Positions 35,901 through 44,723 are shown, numbered from the stretch's first letter. The stretch is 64,000 nt of DNA from Haloarchaeobius litoreus (GCF_024495425.1 NZ_JANHJR010000002.1:1038852-1102851); one strand, 5' to 3'. Notes: a model not told the origin generated them from the sequence alone. A program made the numbers and translations.

Positions 35901-36410
35901 GTCTCCGGCCGCGGTGTCGGGATGGACGTCGTCAGGAGCACCGTCAACGACCTCGACGGTTCCGTCTCCGTCGAGAGCGAACCCGGCGAGGGGACGACCA
36001 TCCGGATGCTGCTTCCGGTCACTGTCGCCATCGCCGACGTGATGTTCGTCACCTCCGGCGACGAGGAGTTCGGCGTCCCGGTCAAGGACATCCAGGACAT
36101 CGGGGACGCAGCCGAGATCAGCGTCGAGGACGGCCAGGAGGTCGTCCGCGCTGGCGACCGCTCGTACCCGCTCGTCCGGCTCAACGAAGCGCTCGAGACG
36201 CCGGGCAGAGCGAGAAACGGCGACGGCATGCTGCTGCGCATCCGCGACGAGGTCCGCCCCGTGGCGGTCCACTGCGATCAGGTTCGCGGCCAGCAGGAGG
36301 TCGTCGTGAAGCCCTTCGAGGGTGTCCTCGGAGGTATCCCCGGGCTGAGCGGTGCGACAGTGCTGGGCGAAGGTGAGGTAGTCAACATCCTTGACGTGAA
36401 GACACTATGA
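32901..36410 (+). CDS. cheA: Chemotaxis histidine kinase CheA with a giant acidic insert
   Basis: A 1169-residue CheA, far longer than the roughly 650-700 of well-studied haloarchaeal CheA. Hpt (P1) domain at residues 1-105 with phospho-His44 in AHTLKGNAGAMGF. A region about 110-245 may be P2-like. From about 247 to 790 it is almost only D/E/A/V/G/F, with recurring FDD/DFG/FGD. The dimerisation domain starts near 792 (SIRVDVEQVDKLLNLVEGL). The ATPase spans about 900-1030 (HIVRNAVDHGIEDP, DDGRGLD, GRGVGMDVV). The CheW-like P5 is at 1037-1169. ATG 32901 overlaps the cheB stop. Confidence 0.95.
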   Translation: MDEYQRDFVQESEENITELNNALLELERDPTDDAAMDRIFRMAHTLKGNAGAMGFEHASNLAHAIEDLLEVVRSGQVEVTADLMDEIFVGVDELDTMVDEVRAYGEIRTDPSDTIETIREVQEAATGVPTIGEPDDAAIEDAVAAADDLADEDHDVFHVRLAVDESGSVAHGSAVVDALADAFDLLGTVPDRETIAAGDYDGTFDAVFGSAVGEAAISAALDPVEPVAQARINEITETYETARLEPESTDAGDEEFDDLFDDDPGSSIDVDDAQDMSVDDLLSEFDEYDDLDAMVEEMDDVSGFDDLGDAGSFDDLELGDDLDPGDEPAEDPLDDGFGGDLEDDLDVSFEEEAEESAADAEPAEPVEDPDEEVDDAAATFAELKQEVDPVGFDELQDELDELEFDEYADEEEVGFDELLGEDFEESEDDFFGGDTEAAVGTDQDEVSVDDLVSDDDVAGFEESEAETPVEPGDPVEAAEPDTADESVEADAGEAVEAEPADGPVDAETADVADAEPTAEADAAATDTDVADAADAVVETDDEMADADVAAGAAEADAADGFGEDDVSSGSDFGDDAATPASDFGSSDDDFGADAFDDTDTGFDESGGFGDDSGGDEFELDAADPDAPATVDDAPADSFAKDEFEEDEFGDEPATAAGDGFDEPADTAGVGDVGAGVSGDEEDLDRVEVQRFELDEPAADGETTTEVETGDFGADADDTTTTQPSATDYGGFGEVDVDGADGFDPAPEPETPEAGAAAGDASDAAAAEVSAVDVDVDIQTLADEDGDAETDDEIQSIRVDVEQVDKLLNLVEGLVTSRVRLRRTAEEGADPDELDDELDELEDLTGELQDTVMDVRLVPVQMVANRLPRIVRDISREQDKDVEFEMHGEGVEVDRSILDRIGDPLVHIVRNAVDHGIEDPDEREAADKPRTGQVSLEVERARDQVVIEIEDDGRGLDADRLRDAAVDADVLTADEAADLSDEDAYELIFHPGLSTAAEVTDVSGRGVGMDVVRSTVNDLDGSVSVESEPGEGTTIRMLLPVTVAIADVMFVTSGDEEFGVPVKDIQDIGDAAEISVEDGQEVVRAGDRSYPLVRLNEALETPGRARNGDGMLLRIRDEVRPVAVHCDQVRGQQEVVVKPFEGVLGGIPGLSGATVLGEGEVVNILDVKTL

Positions 36411-36435
36411 ACGGACGAAAACACTGGAGGAAGCT

Positions 36436-37041
36436 ATGAGTCTGATGGTCGACATCCGGAAGCTGAGTTTCATCAACGAGATGGCCAAGGTCGGCACCAA
36501 CGGGGTCGCCGACAACATGAGCAAACTGACAGGCGAGGACGCCAAGATGGAGGTGACGAAGACGAACTTCATCGATATCCAGGACATCAAGACCCAGATG
36601 GACGCCGGCAAGCGCGTCGGTGTTCGGGTCCGCCTGATGGAGCCCCCGCACGGGCACATCCTCATCCTGTTCCCGGAGGCGAGCGCCCGCAAGATAACGG
36701 CGCTCATGCTCTCGGACATGGTCGACGACATGTCCGAGGTGTCCGGCGAGATGGCCCGCTCGGCGGTCGAGGAGCTCGGCAACATGATGGCGTCGGGCTT
36801 CATCGACGGCTGGGCGGACGTGCTCGGTCGCACCATCGACATCGCGACACCGCAGCTCGTGTACGCACCGGCCGGTGAGATCGTCGAACGGACCGCGGGC
36901 CTCGGCGGCGAGGACCTCGCGCTCTTCTTCGACTCCAACCTGACCGTCCCGAGTTACGACATCGACGCCGAGATATACGCCTTCCCGAACCTCGAGGAGT
37001 TCGTGGAGATGGTCAACGGGATCGAAGCCAGGCCCCAATGA
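36436..37041 (+). CDS. cheC1: CheC phosphatase-family protein, single domain
   Basis: A 201-residue CheC. The active-site helix AVEELGNMMASGFIDGWADVLG (near 112-133) contains the expected E..N pair. A clear Shine-Dalgarno GGAGG (36426-36430) precedes ATG 36436 by 5 nt, the only gene in this cluster not started by a stop overlap, 25 nt after cheA. CheC proteins dephosphorylate CheY-P and act with CheD. The stop overlaps the next gene (ATGA). Confidence 0.93.
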   Translation: MSLMVDIRKLSFINEMAKVGTNGVADNMSKLTGEDAKMEVTKTNFIDIQDIKTQMDAGKRVGVRVRLMEPPHGHILILFPEASARKITALMLSDMVDDMSEVSGEMARSAVEELGNMMASGFIDGWADVLGRTIDIATPQLVYAPAGEIVERTAGLGGEDLALFFDSNLTVPSYDIDAEIYAFPNLEEFVEMVNGIEARPQ

Positions 37042-38282
37042 AACTGGACATCACCGCGCTCGGCACCTTCTACGACATGGCGAGAGAGGGTGCTGGACTC
37101 GCGGCGGGTCGGCTGACCCGCATGACCGACGTGGAGACGCGCGTGGGCATCACGAAGCTCAACTTCATGCGCGGCTCCGAGATCCGCACGGAGTTCGAGG
37201 ATGGGGTGCCGAAGGTCGGCGTCCGCGTCGAGCTCTCGGGCGGACTGGACGGGCACTCGCTCATCCTCTTCGAGCGCGACGCGGCGCTCCGCGTCGTCAG
37301 CGCGCTCGTCGAGGAGGCGTCGGCCGACGAGTTCGACGACATGAGCCGCTCGGCTGCGACGGAGGTCGGGCAGATCATGAACGCCGGCTTCATCGACGGC
37401 TGGGCCGACGTGCTCGGCACCGCCATCGACGTCTCCACGCCCGAGTTCATCGAGGGCGAGACGGCAGAGCCGTTCCTCGGCGACCTCGAGGAGGCCCCGC
37501 AGGGCGACGACCTCGCGCTGCTGTTCCAGAGCCAGATCGAGGCGGTCGACACGGAGATCGGGTTCAAGCACTACCTGTTCCCCGAGCGGGAGTCGATGGC
37601 CGCCATCCTCGACAAGCACACCGACCCCGACAGTCAGGGCATCGAGTACGACAAGCTCGCGGGCTTCGACGAGATGGCCCAGCAGGGCGCACGGGAGGTC
37701 GCCTCGAACATCACGACGCTCACCGGCATCGACACGAGCGTGAAGATCCGGCGGCTGAAGTTCGCATCGCTGGCGGCCATCCCCCAGGAGATAGACGACG
37801 AGATGCTCGTCGGCGTCGCCCACGAGCTCGACGGCACGCCGTCGGGCTACCTGCTGTTCCTGTTCGACGAGGCATCGGCCCGGGAGGTCGTCGAGGCGAC
37901 CATCCCGAACCCGCCCGAGGACGAGTTCGGCGACCTGGGCAAGAGCGCCATCAAGGAGCTCGGAAACATCATGGCCTCCGGGTTCATCGACGGCTGGGCG
38001 AACGTGCTCGATACGACGATCGACCACTCGCCGCCGGAGTACATCCACGACTACGGCGCGGCGGTCATCGATCCCGTCATCATCCAGCTCGGCGAGAACC
38101 AGGACTTCGCGTTCGTCTTCGACACCGTGATCAAGGCCGAGGACCGCGAGTTCGACTGCTCCATCTACGCGATTCCGGACGAGGCGGACCTCGAACGGGC
38201 GCTGAACAACCTCGACATCGAGAAGATCGAGGACGCACAGACCAAGGCAGACTTCCCCATCGACGAAGTTGAAAACGCATGA
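37038..38282 (+). CDS. cheC2: Double-domain CheC protein
   Basis: A 414-residue tandem of two CheC units (about 1-200 and 205-414). Each carries an active-site-like helix: AATEVGQIMNAGFIDGWADVLG in the first and AIKELGNIMASGFIDGWANVLD in the second, both with E..N. The second is closer to CheC1. Adjacent to single-domain cheC1, so the locus encodes three CheC units. The stop overlaps cheD (ATGA). Confidence 0.92.
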   Translation: MKLDITALGTFYDMAREGAGLAAGRLTRMTDVETRVGITKLNFMRGSEIRTEFEDGVPKVGVRVELSGGLDGHSLILFERDAALRVVSALVEEASADEFDDMSRSAATEVGQIMNAGFIDGWADVLGTAIDVSTPEFIEGETAEPFLGDLEEAPQGDDLALLFQSQIEAVDTEIGFKHYLFPERESMAAILDKHTDPDSQGIEYDKLAGFDEMAQQGAREVASNITTLTGIDTSVKIRRLKFASLAAIPQEIDDEMLVGVAHELDGTPSGYLLFLFDEASAREVVEATIPNPPEDEFGDLGKSAIKELGNIMASGFIDGWANVLDTTIDHSPPEYIHDYGAAVIDPVIIQLGENQDFAFVFDTVIKAEDREFDCSIYAIPDEADLERALNNLDIEKIEDAQTKADFPIDEVENA

Positions 38283-38800
38283 AGACGTACGGCAGTGAAC
38301 CGGGTGCACCCGAGCCGGTCCAGGTCGGTATCTCGGAGTTCGTGGTCAGGGGCAAAGAGTCGACGGAGACGTTGAAGTCCTACGGGCTGGGCTCGTGTCT
38401 CGCCATCGCACTGTACGACCCGGACTCGGGCATCGGCGGGCTGGCGCACGTGATGCTGCCCGACGGTGATGCGGCCGATGGCGCGGACACACAGCCCGGC
38501 AAGTACGCCGACACGGCCATCCGGGCAATGCTCCGACGGATGGTCGAGAACGGTGCAGCGTACACCTCCGTCGAGGCGAAGATAGCGGGCGGCAGCGACA
38601 TGTTCGAGTTCGAGTCCTTCGGCGACGGCGTCGGCAACCGCAACGTCGCGGCGGCGAAGGAGGAGCTCGAGAAGCTCGGCGTCCCCATCATCGGCGAGGA
38701 CGTCGGCGGGCAACGCGGTCGGACCGTCGAGTTCGATGTCGGGACTGGAACGCTCCAGATTCGAACCGCCGACGGCGACCGTGGAGTGACGGAGCTGTGA
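38279..38800 (+). CDS. cheD: Chemoreceptor glutamine deamidase CheD
   Basis: A 173-residue CheD. The active-site Cys and His lie in GLGSCLAIALYDPDSGIGGLAHVMLP; Thr/Ser and AKIAGGSDMFEF follow. It deamidates transducer glutamines and is regulated by CheC binding. 4-nt overlaps with cheC2 and cheR. Confidence 0.94.
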   Translation: MKTYGSEPGAPEPVQVGISEFVVRGKESTETLKSYGLGSCLAIALYDPDSGIGGLAHVMLPDGDAADGADTQPGKYADTAIRAMLRRMVENGAAYTSVEAKIAGGSDMFEFESFGDGVGNRNVAAAKEELEKLGVPIIGEDVGGQRGRTVEFDVGTGTLQIRTADGDRGVTEL

Positions 38801-39600
38801 CCGACGACTCCGACTTCAGTCGGGTCGCACGGTACATCGAGGACGAGATCGGGTTCGCGACGAGTCATTACAACGACAGCTACCTCAAGCGGCGGCTCTC
38901 CTCGCGGATGCGTCGCACCGACACGTCGGACTACGACGAGTACTACGAGCTGCTCGTCGACAACCCCGACGAGGCCCAGGAGCTGCTCGACGCGCTCTCG
39001 ATCAACGTCACCGGTTTCTTCCGCAACCCCGACGTCTGGGAGGGGATCCGGTCGGTGCTGCGGACGCTCTCTGCGGAGCAGAACCGGGTCCACGTCTGGT
39101 CGGCGGCCTGTGCCGACGGCCGCGAGCCGTACTCGCTGGCGATGCTCATCCTCGACGACCCGCGCATCGACGAGGAGAAGTTCCGCGTCTACGGGACCGA
39201 CATCAACGAGGAAGCGCTCGCGACCGCACAGGAGGGCGTCTATCACAGCACCCGCACCATCGACATCGAGGAGCAGCTCGGCTTCCTCTCGAACTTCCAC
39301 GCGTACATCGACCGGGACGACAACCGGTTCGAGGTGACCGACCGCGTCAAGCGGCTGGTCACCTTCGCCCGGCACGACCTCATCAACGACGGTCCCAAAT
39401 CCGGCTTCGACCTCGTCGTCTGTCGCAACCTGTTCATCTACATCGACAACGAGTACAAGCGGCCCATCCTGAAGACCATCGCCCAGTCCATCCGGCCGGA
39501 GGGCTACCTCGTCATCGGGAAGGCGGAGACCATCCCGCCACAGCTCAAGTCCGCCTTCGAGGTGCTCGACGGCCGGCTGCGTATCTACCAGCGCGAATAA
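38797..39600 (+). CDS. cheR: Chemotaxis protein methyltransferase CheR
   Basis: A 267-residue CheR starting with GTG at 38797 inside the cheD stop. N-terminal helical domain, then VWSAACADGREPYSLAMLI (SAM site), YGTDINEEALATAQEGVY, and LVVCRNLFIYID. It methylates transducer glutamates using SAM. The beta-subdomain that binds bacterial receptor tails should lie at 190-230 but cannot be judged from sequence alone. Last gene of the cluster. Confidence 0.95.
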   Translation: MTDDSDFSRVARYIEDEIGFATSHYNDSYLKRRLSSRMRRTDTSDYDEYYELLVDNPDEAQELLDALSINVTGFFRNPDVWEGIRSVLRTLSAEQNRVHVWSAACADGREPYSLAMLILDDPRIDEEKFRVYGTDINEEALATAQEGVYHSTRTIDIEEQLGFLSNFHAYIDRDDNRFEVTDRVKRLVTFARHDLINDGPKSGFDLVVCRNLFIYIDNEYKRPILKTIAQSIRPEGYLVIGKAETIPPQLKSAFEVLDGRLRIYQRE

Positions 39601-39771
39601 GGGTGCCGTTTTTCGTCACGTCCGCAGGCCCGTAGCGACTGCCACGCCGGCCCCGCGGCCGGTTCTCGCCGTGGGCGGCGGAACGTCGACGTTTCGCTCC
39701 GTCACGAGACTGCTGCGTCGTCGCTCACGGGATAGCACGCGAAAGAAGCGCCGAGAGCCGCGGTCGCCGGC

Positions 39772-42700
39772 CTACTCGTCGTCCTCGGGCTCGGTCTGGG
39801 CGAACGAGAACATGTCGTCCTCGTTGCCCGCGTCGTCCTCGTCGTCGTCGTCTGCCGCCTCCTCGTCAGCCGTCTCCTCCGTGCCCGATTCGTCCGTCGC
39901 GTCGGCTTCGTCGGGCGTCTCCTCGGTCGTCTCGCTACCGAAGTCGATGTTCTCGACACCCGGGACCTCCTTGGTCTCGGTCTCCGGCTCCTCGTCACCC
40001 TCGTCTTCGAGGTCATCGAACGAGCCCTCGTCGAAGCCGAGCGCCTCGTCGAGCTGCTTGTCGATCTCCTCGTCGACGATGGGCTCCGTCTCGACGGGCT
40101 CGTCATCGACGGCCGTCTCCGCGTCAGCAGTCACGTCCGTCTCGTCTTCGACGACCGGCTCCGCGTCCGCAGCCACGTCGGCGTCGTCCTCCGTGGCCGG
40201 TTCGGCCGCGAACCCGTCGTCAGTCCCGGGTTCGGGCGGCTCCTCGCCGACCGCGGGCTCGTCCTCCATCTCCGGGGCCGTCTCGCCGTCGACCTCGGGC
40301 TCGTCGGTCTCGGGCGCGGCGGCACTCGTGTCGAACGCCGCCTCGTCGATACCCGCGTCGTTCGGTTCGTCGTCGCCGAACTCGATGTCGGGGTCGAAGT
40401 CCTGGATGTCGTTCTCGCCCGTCTCCTCGGGTTCCGCGTCGTCGGCCTCGCCGAGTTCGACGTCCGGCGCATCCATCGCCGCGTCCGCCTCGTCGACCGC
40501 CGTGTCCGGTTCGGTGGCGTCGTCGACGGGCTCGTCGGCGATGGCGTCGTCGGTCTCCTGAGCCGCCGCGTCGGGGGTCGGCTCGTCACTTGGCACCGCG
40601 TCGTCGAGTTCCAGCCCGTCCGCGTCGACGTCCTCGTCGACCGCGAGGGCATCGTCCTCGCCGAAGCCGCCGGTGTCGTCGAACGTGGCCGTCCCTGCGT
40701 CTGCGTCCGGCTGGGTGTCCTCGTCGAACGTCGCGGGTGACCCCAGGCCGCCGGCGTCGCCGTCGCCCTCCTCCACCGCCTCGATGTCGGTCTCGTCCGA
40801 CAGTTCCATCACGGCCTCCGCAGCGTCGGAGTCCTCCGTGCCGACTGGTTCGGCGGCCTCGGGCTCGGCCTCCACGTCGGCGAGCAGGTCGGCCCCGTCC
40901 GCGAACTCCATCGCGGCGTCGACGTCGGTGTCGAAGCGGTCGAGGGCCTCGCTCAGCCGGGACGCCTGGTTTGCGAGGTCGCTCGCGCTCTTGGACACCT
41001 CGGTCAGTGCGGTGGTCTGCTCCTCGGCGGCTGCCGCGACCGTCTCCGCTTCGCTGGTGGTCTCCTCGGAGATGGTCGCCGCGTCGTCGACCATCGCGAC
41101 GACCTCCTCCGTGGAGGCCGCCTGCTCCTCGGTCGCTGCCGAGATCTCCTGGACACCGGTGTTGGTGTCCTCCGCGTAGCCGGCAATCTCGTCGAGTGCG
41201 TCCACCGTGTCCTCGACGGCCTCGGTGGTCGCGGAGATCTGGTCGGACGCACCCTCGACACCCTCGACCGTCTGCTGGGTGGTCGACTGGATGTGCTCCA
41301 GACGCTGCTCGATGTCCTCGGCCGCGTCCTTCGTCTCCTCGGCCAGATCCTTGACCTCCTGTGCGACGACGGAGAACCCCTCGCCGGAGGAGCCGGAGCG
41401 TGCGGCCTCGATGTTCGCGTTCAGCGCGAGCATGTTCGTCTGCTCTGCGATCTCGGAGATGAAGTCGATCAGCTCGTCGATCTGCTCCATCTCCGTCTCG
41501 AGCTGCTCGATCTGCTGGGTGACCTGCTCGCTCTCGCGCTCCAGCTGTGCCATGCGGTCGATCGCGTCCTGTGCGGCTTCGCGACCGTCGCGACCCGTCT
41601 CGGCGGTCCGCTCGGCCAGGTCGGCGACCTCGTTGGACGAGGACGCGATCTCCTCGATGGTGGTCGACAGGCCGGACATCTCCTGGCTGACGCGCTGGAG
41701 GCTGTCGTTCTGCCGGTCCGCACCGTCGGAAATCTCCTGGATGGACTCCGTGACCTGCTCGGACGCGGAGCGCACCTCCTCGCTGGAGGCCGTGACCTCC
41801 TCGGAGGAGGTGGCGACCTCGTTCGCGAAGTTCTTGAGCTGACCGACGGTCTCCTCCATCTCGCCGATCATCTCGTTGAACTCCGTCGCGATGTCGGCCA
41901 TCGCCTCGGAGTCGGACTCGGCGTTCATCCGCTGGGTCATGTCCCCGGCGGAGACCTGCTGCATGACGCCGCTGTACTCGTCGGCCTTGCGCTCCAGGTG
42001 CCGGTTCATCTGCTCCGCCTCGGCACGGGCGAGTTCGGCCTCCTCGCGGGCGTCGCGGGCCTCCTGAATCTGCTCACGGAGGGCGTCACGCATGGACGCG
42101 AACCCGTCGTACAGCCGACCGATGTTGTCGATACGGTGCGTCTCGAAGTCGACGTTCAGCGTCCCCTCCTCCATCTGCTCGGTCTTCGTGGTCAGACGGT
42201 CGATGGACGCCGCGGTGTTCCGGCCGATGACGGTTCCGAACACGACGATGATGGCCATTCCACCGATGGTCGCGTACAGACCCCAGTCGCTCACCGTGTT
42301 GACGAAGCCGTACACCTCGTTCGTCGGCGAACTGATGGTCACCACCATGTCCCGGTTGGGGACCTGCGCGTAGCTGACTGCGTACTCGTCGCCGGCGTAG
42401 TCGCCGCCGACCATCGCACCAACCGCCTCGGGCGGGCTGCTCGTGGTGAACGTTCCCTGCCCGGCGAACGATTCGTCGCTGCCGAAGGAGCTCCCGATGA
42501 AGCCATCGGAGTCGACGCGGCTCACGTTCGCGAAGGCCACGTCGTTGTTGCTCGTCAGGATCATCGTCGCCTGTCCCTCGTCGTTCTGGATGGTGCGGCC
42601 GTAGTCGTTGACATCGACCGCGGTGACGATGACCTGCGACCCACTGGTCCCCTTCACCGGGTAGGCGTAGGCGACGACGGTCCGGTCGTCGTGGTTCTGG

Positions 42701-43203
42701 TAGACGGTGTAGTACGCGCCGTTCTCGGGGACGGTCCCCATGCCGCCACCCTCCAGTGCGCTCGCCCACGCCGTGTCGATGTCGGCGATCGAGGAGCCGT
42801 TGTAGGGGTCGTGCGAGGTCGCGAGCACGTTGTCGTTCTGGAGGCTGACCCAGTGCATGTCGCGGATACCCCGCTGGAACTGCAGTTCAGTCGTCCGTTC
42901 GTTCAGGACTGACTCGACGGCCGACCGGTCGTTGCTCCCGACTGGTTCCTCCAGTGCCGTCGCGGTCGTCTGTGTGATCACCAGGTTACGCTCGTCCCAG
43001 GACTGGAGGTTCCGTGCCTCCTGCTCTGCCTGGTCGGCCAACCTGTCGTTGACGCTCGTCTCCACTTCCTCTGTAATCTGACCCGTCGCGACGAACCCCA
43101 CCGCCCCGACTGCCAGACCCATGATAAGGAGCGCGATACCGAACTTCAACGCGTAGCTTTTTCGGATAAATTTTGGTACGAGTCGACGGAGTGGGCCCAG
43201 CAT
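39772..43203 (-). CDS. Halobacterial transducer (methyl-accepting chemotaxis protein) with a long acidic tail
   Basis: A 1143-residue transducer. TM1 at about 19-39, extracellular Cache-like sensor about 45-300, TM2 about 305-325, HAMP and coiled coil to about 450, signalling hairpin about 560-640 (EIAEQTNMLALNANIEAARSG). The regular methyl-accepting region ends near 755. The last roughly 385 residues are D/E/A/T-rich, with hydrophobic FDD/DFD dots, and end in DDMFSFAQTEPEDDE. Typical Htr proteins stop soon after the coiled coil. ATG 43203 has a TATA box 28 nt upstream. It faces the che cluster tail-to-tail and probably feeds the same CheA. Confidence 0.93.
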   Translation of the reverse strand: MLGPLRRLVPKFIRKSYALKFGIALLIMGLAVGAVGFVATGQITEEVETSVNDRLADQAEQEARNLQSWDERNLVITQTTATALEEPVGSNDRSAVESVLNERTTELQFQRGIRDMHWVSLQNDNVLATSHDPYNGSSIADIDTAWASALEGGGMGTVPENGAYYTVYQNHDDRTVVAYAYPVKGTSGSQVIVTAVDVNDYGRTIQNDEGQATMILTSNNDVAFANVSRVDSDGFIGSSFGSDESFAGQGTFTTSSPPEAVGAMVGGDYAGDEYAVSYAQVPNRDMVVTISSPTNEVYGFVNTVSDWGLYATIGGMAIIVVFGTVIGRNTAASIDRLTTKTEQMEEGTLNVDFETHRIDNIGRLYDGFASMRDALREQIQEARDAREEAELARAEAEQMNRHLERKADEYSGVMQQVSAGDMTQRMNAESDSEAMADIATEFNEMIGEMEETVGQLKNFANEVATSSEEVTASSEEVRSASEQVTESIQEISDGADRQNDSLQRVSQEMSGLSTTIEEIASSSNEVADLAERTAETGRDGREAAQDAIDRMAQLERESEQVTQQIEQLETEMEQIDELIDFISEIAEQTNMLALNANIEAARSGSSGEGFSVVAQEVKDLAEETKDAAEDIEQRLEHIQSTTQQTVEGVEGASDQISATTEAVEDTVDALDEIAGYAEDTNTGVQEISAATEEQAASTEEVVAMVDDAATISEETTSEAETVAAAAEEQTTALTEVSKSASDLANQASRLSEALDRFDTDVDAAMEFADGADLLADVEAEPEAAEPVGTEDSDAAEAVMELSDETDIEAVEEGDGDAGGLGSPATFDEDTQPDADAGTATFDDTGGFGEDDALAVDEDVDADGLELDDAVPSDEPTPDAAAQETDDAIADEPVDDATEPDTAVDEADAAMDAPDVELGEADDAEPEETGENDIQDFDPDIEFGDDEPNDAGIDEAAFDTSAAAPETDEPEVDGETAPEMEDEPAVGEEPPEPGTDDGFAAEPATEDDADVAADAEPVVEDETDVTADAETAVDDEPVETEPIVDEEIDKQLDEALGFDEGSFDDLEDEGDEEPETETKEVPGVENIDFGSETTEETPDEADATDESGTEETADEEAADDDDEDDAGNEDDMFSFAQTEPEDDE

Positions 43204-43225
43204 ATGTGCGATACGGTAGGTACTA

Positions 43226-43236
43226 GAATATAAAAC
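43226..43236 (-). promoter_or_regulatory. TATA box of the transducer gene
   Basis: GTTTTATATTC on the minus strand is centred 28 nt before the ATG at 43203. Confidence 0.65.
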
Positions 43237-43401
43237 GCTACCGGAGATTATCACACGTGAAAACACCAGACTGCGGCGGGGTTGGTCACCTGTCTTTAAA
43301 TTAGTGGCCGTTCCATCGGTCGAATAAAAATACAGACCAACCGTACAGTTCCACCGCGCTGAGGGTAACATACATCCCGCTGACCGACGTACGCGGGGAC
43401 G

Positions 43402-44649
43402 ATGGGGCCGGATGAACGGACGATGGGGCCGGACGAACTGGCGTCGTACGTGGAGCGTGCCGGGAGCGCGGCCTCGGCGTCGGCCGAGCTGGGGCGGCGC
43501 AACACCCAGCTCCGACTCGTCGAGCCCTTCCTCGAGTGCCTCGGCTGGGACGTTCGCTCGCCCGCGGTCGAGGCGGCGTTCGCCGTCGACGACGCCGACG
43601 CAGTCGTCGACTACGCGCTGCTCGTCGAGGGTGTACCGGCGGTGTTCGTCGACACGATCGCCTGCGAGTCGTCGCTCGGGTCCGCGGACGGTGAGGCGTT
43701 GCTGTCCGCGATGGATACGGCCGGCGTCGAGTGGGGTATCCTGACCAACGGGCGTCGGTTCGCCTTCGTCGCCCGCCGGGAGGACGGCGAGGACGGGTTC
43801 ACGTGCTCGCTGGCCGAGCTACCGTCACACGCCGACGACCTCGAGCGGTTCACGCCCGAGCGAGCCGGTGGGTACGTGCGGGGACGCGAACGCCGGCTGG
43901 CCGCCGCGGAAGTAATCGACGGCCAGCGGGACGCGCTCGGCGACGCTATCGTCGGTGAACTCCGCTCGCTGGCGGGTGACGACGCGGACGCCGTGCCCGC
44001 CGCGGAGCTCAGGACGGTCACGGACTCGTTCGTCGACGAGGTCCTCGCGACCGTCGCTCCGGATGAGTTTCGGAACGAGGCCGCCGGGGGTGGCGGCGAG
44101 GGAACCGACGAACCGGCATCGAACACACCCTCGCCTGAGTCGGTCACCGCCAGTACCGCCACACAGTCGACCCGGGACGAGCCGGCGAGCACGTCTCACC
44201 GGACCGACACCGGCGGAGCGGACGCAGACGGGTCGGACGGTGACGCAGAGGACATCGACAGCCACGATGTCGACGGGGCGACCCACGCCCCGATGACCGA
44301 CGACGGGGAGTACGTCGCCCGGCTGTTCACGGACCGGACCTCCATCGGGGCCGTCGGCGGCTCCTCGGTCGCCGGGACGATGAAGGAGGCTGCCGACTAC
44401 CTGCTCGAACAGCACCACCTCGATGTCGGACTGTCGCTCCCGTACGTCCCGGACGACGGCGGTCAGGCGGTCCTGAACCGGGTCCCGCGTCACCCGAGCG
44501 GCGAGGCGATGGACGAGTACGTCCAGCTCGATGCCGGGGTGTACCTCTGGACCGCGGGGTCGCTGGACGAGCGTCGCGACCGTATCGAGACGCTCGCCCG
44601 GGAGGCCGGCCTGCGCGTGATGTTCCAGGGCGACTGGAAGCAACGCTGA
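43402..44649 (+). CDS. HsdR_N-like (PD-(D/E)xK-fold) protein, probably catalytically inactive
   Basis: About 415 residues. Residues 30-125 resemble the N-terminal nuclease domain of type I restriction enzymes: RNTQLRLVEPFLECLGWDV, VVDYALLVEGVPAVFVD. Where E-x-K is expected the sequence reads VDTIACES, so the catalytic Lys is missing. A Ser/Thr/Asp-rich linker (about 225-300) leads to a C-terminal domain with SIGAVGGSSVAGTMKEAADYL. The start is duplicated, ATG 43402 and ATG 43423, by a 21-nt near-repeat. No methylase or specificity subunit nearby. More likely a regulatory or structural protein than a restriction enzyme. Confidence 0.68.
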   Translation: MGPDERTMGPDELASYVERAGSAASASAELGRRNTQLRLVEPFLECLGWDVRSPAVEAAFAVDDADAVVDYALLVEGVPAVFVDTIACESSLGSADGEALLSAMDTAGVEWGILTNGRRFAFVARREDGEDGFTCSLAELPSHADDLERFTPERAGGYVRGRERRLAAAEVIDGQRDALGDAIVGELRSLAGDDADAVPAAELRTVTDSFVDEVLATVAPDEFRNEAAGGGGEGTDEPASNTPSPESVTASTATQSTRDEPASTSHRTDTGGADADGSDGDAEDIDSHDVDGATHAPMTDDGEYVARLFTDRTSIGAVGGSSVAGTMKEAADYLLEQHHLDVGLSLPYVPDDGGQAVLNRVPRHPSGEAMDEYVQLDAGVYLWTAGSLDERRDRIETLAREAGLRVMFQGDWKQR

Positions 44650-44723
44650 GTCGCAGCCGGAGAAAGCGGTAGGATCGTCACGGAGGCGACGCGGTTTTGC
44701 CCGGTCGATTCTAACCGGCCCCC

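Noticed and set aside
32739..36272. Very long open frame (1177 codons) antisense to cheA
   Set aside because: It is the complement of GAC/GAG/GTC-rich codons of the acidic insert and reads as V/L/R-rich text without domains; cheA has clear kinase motifs.
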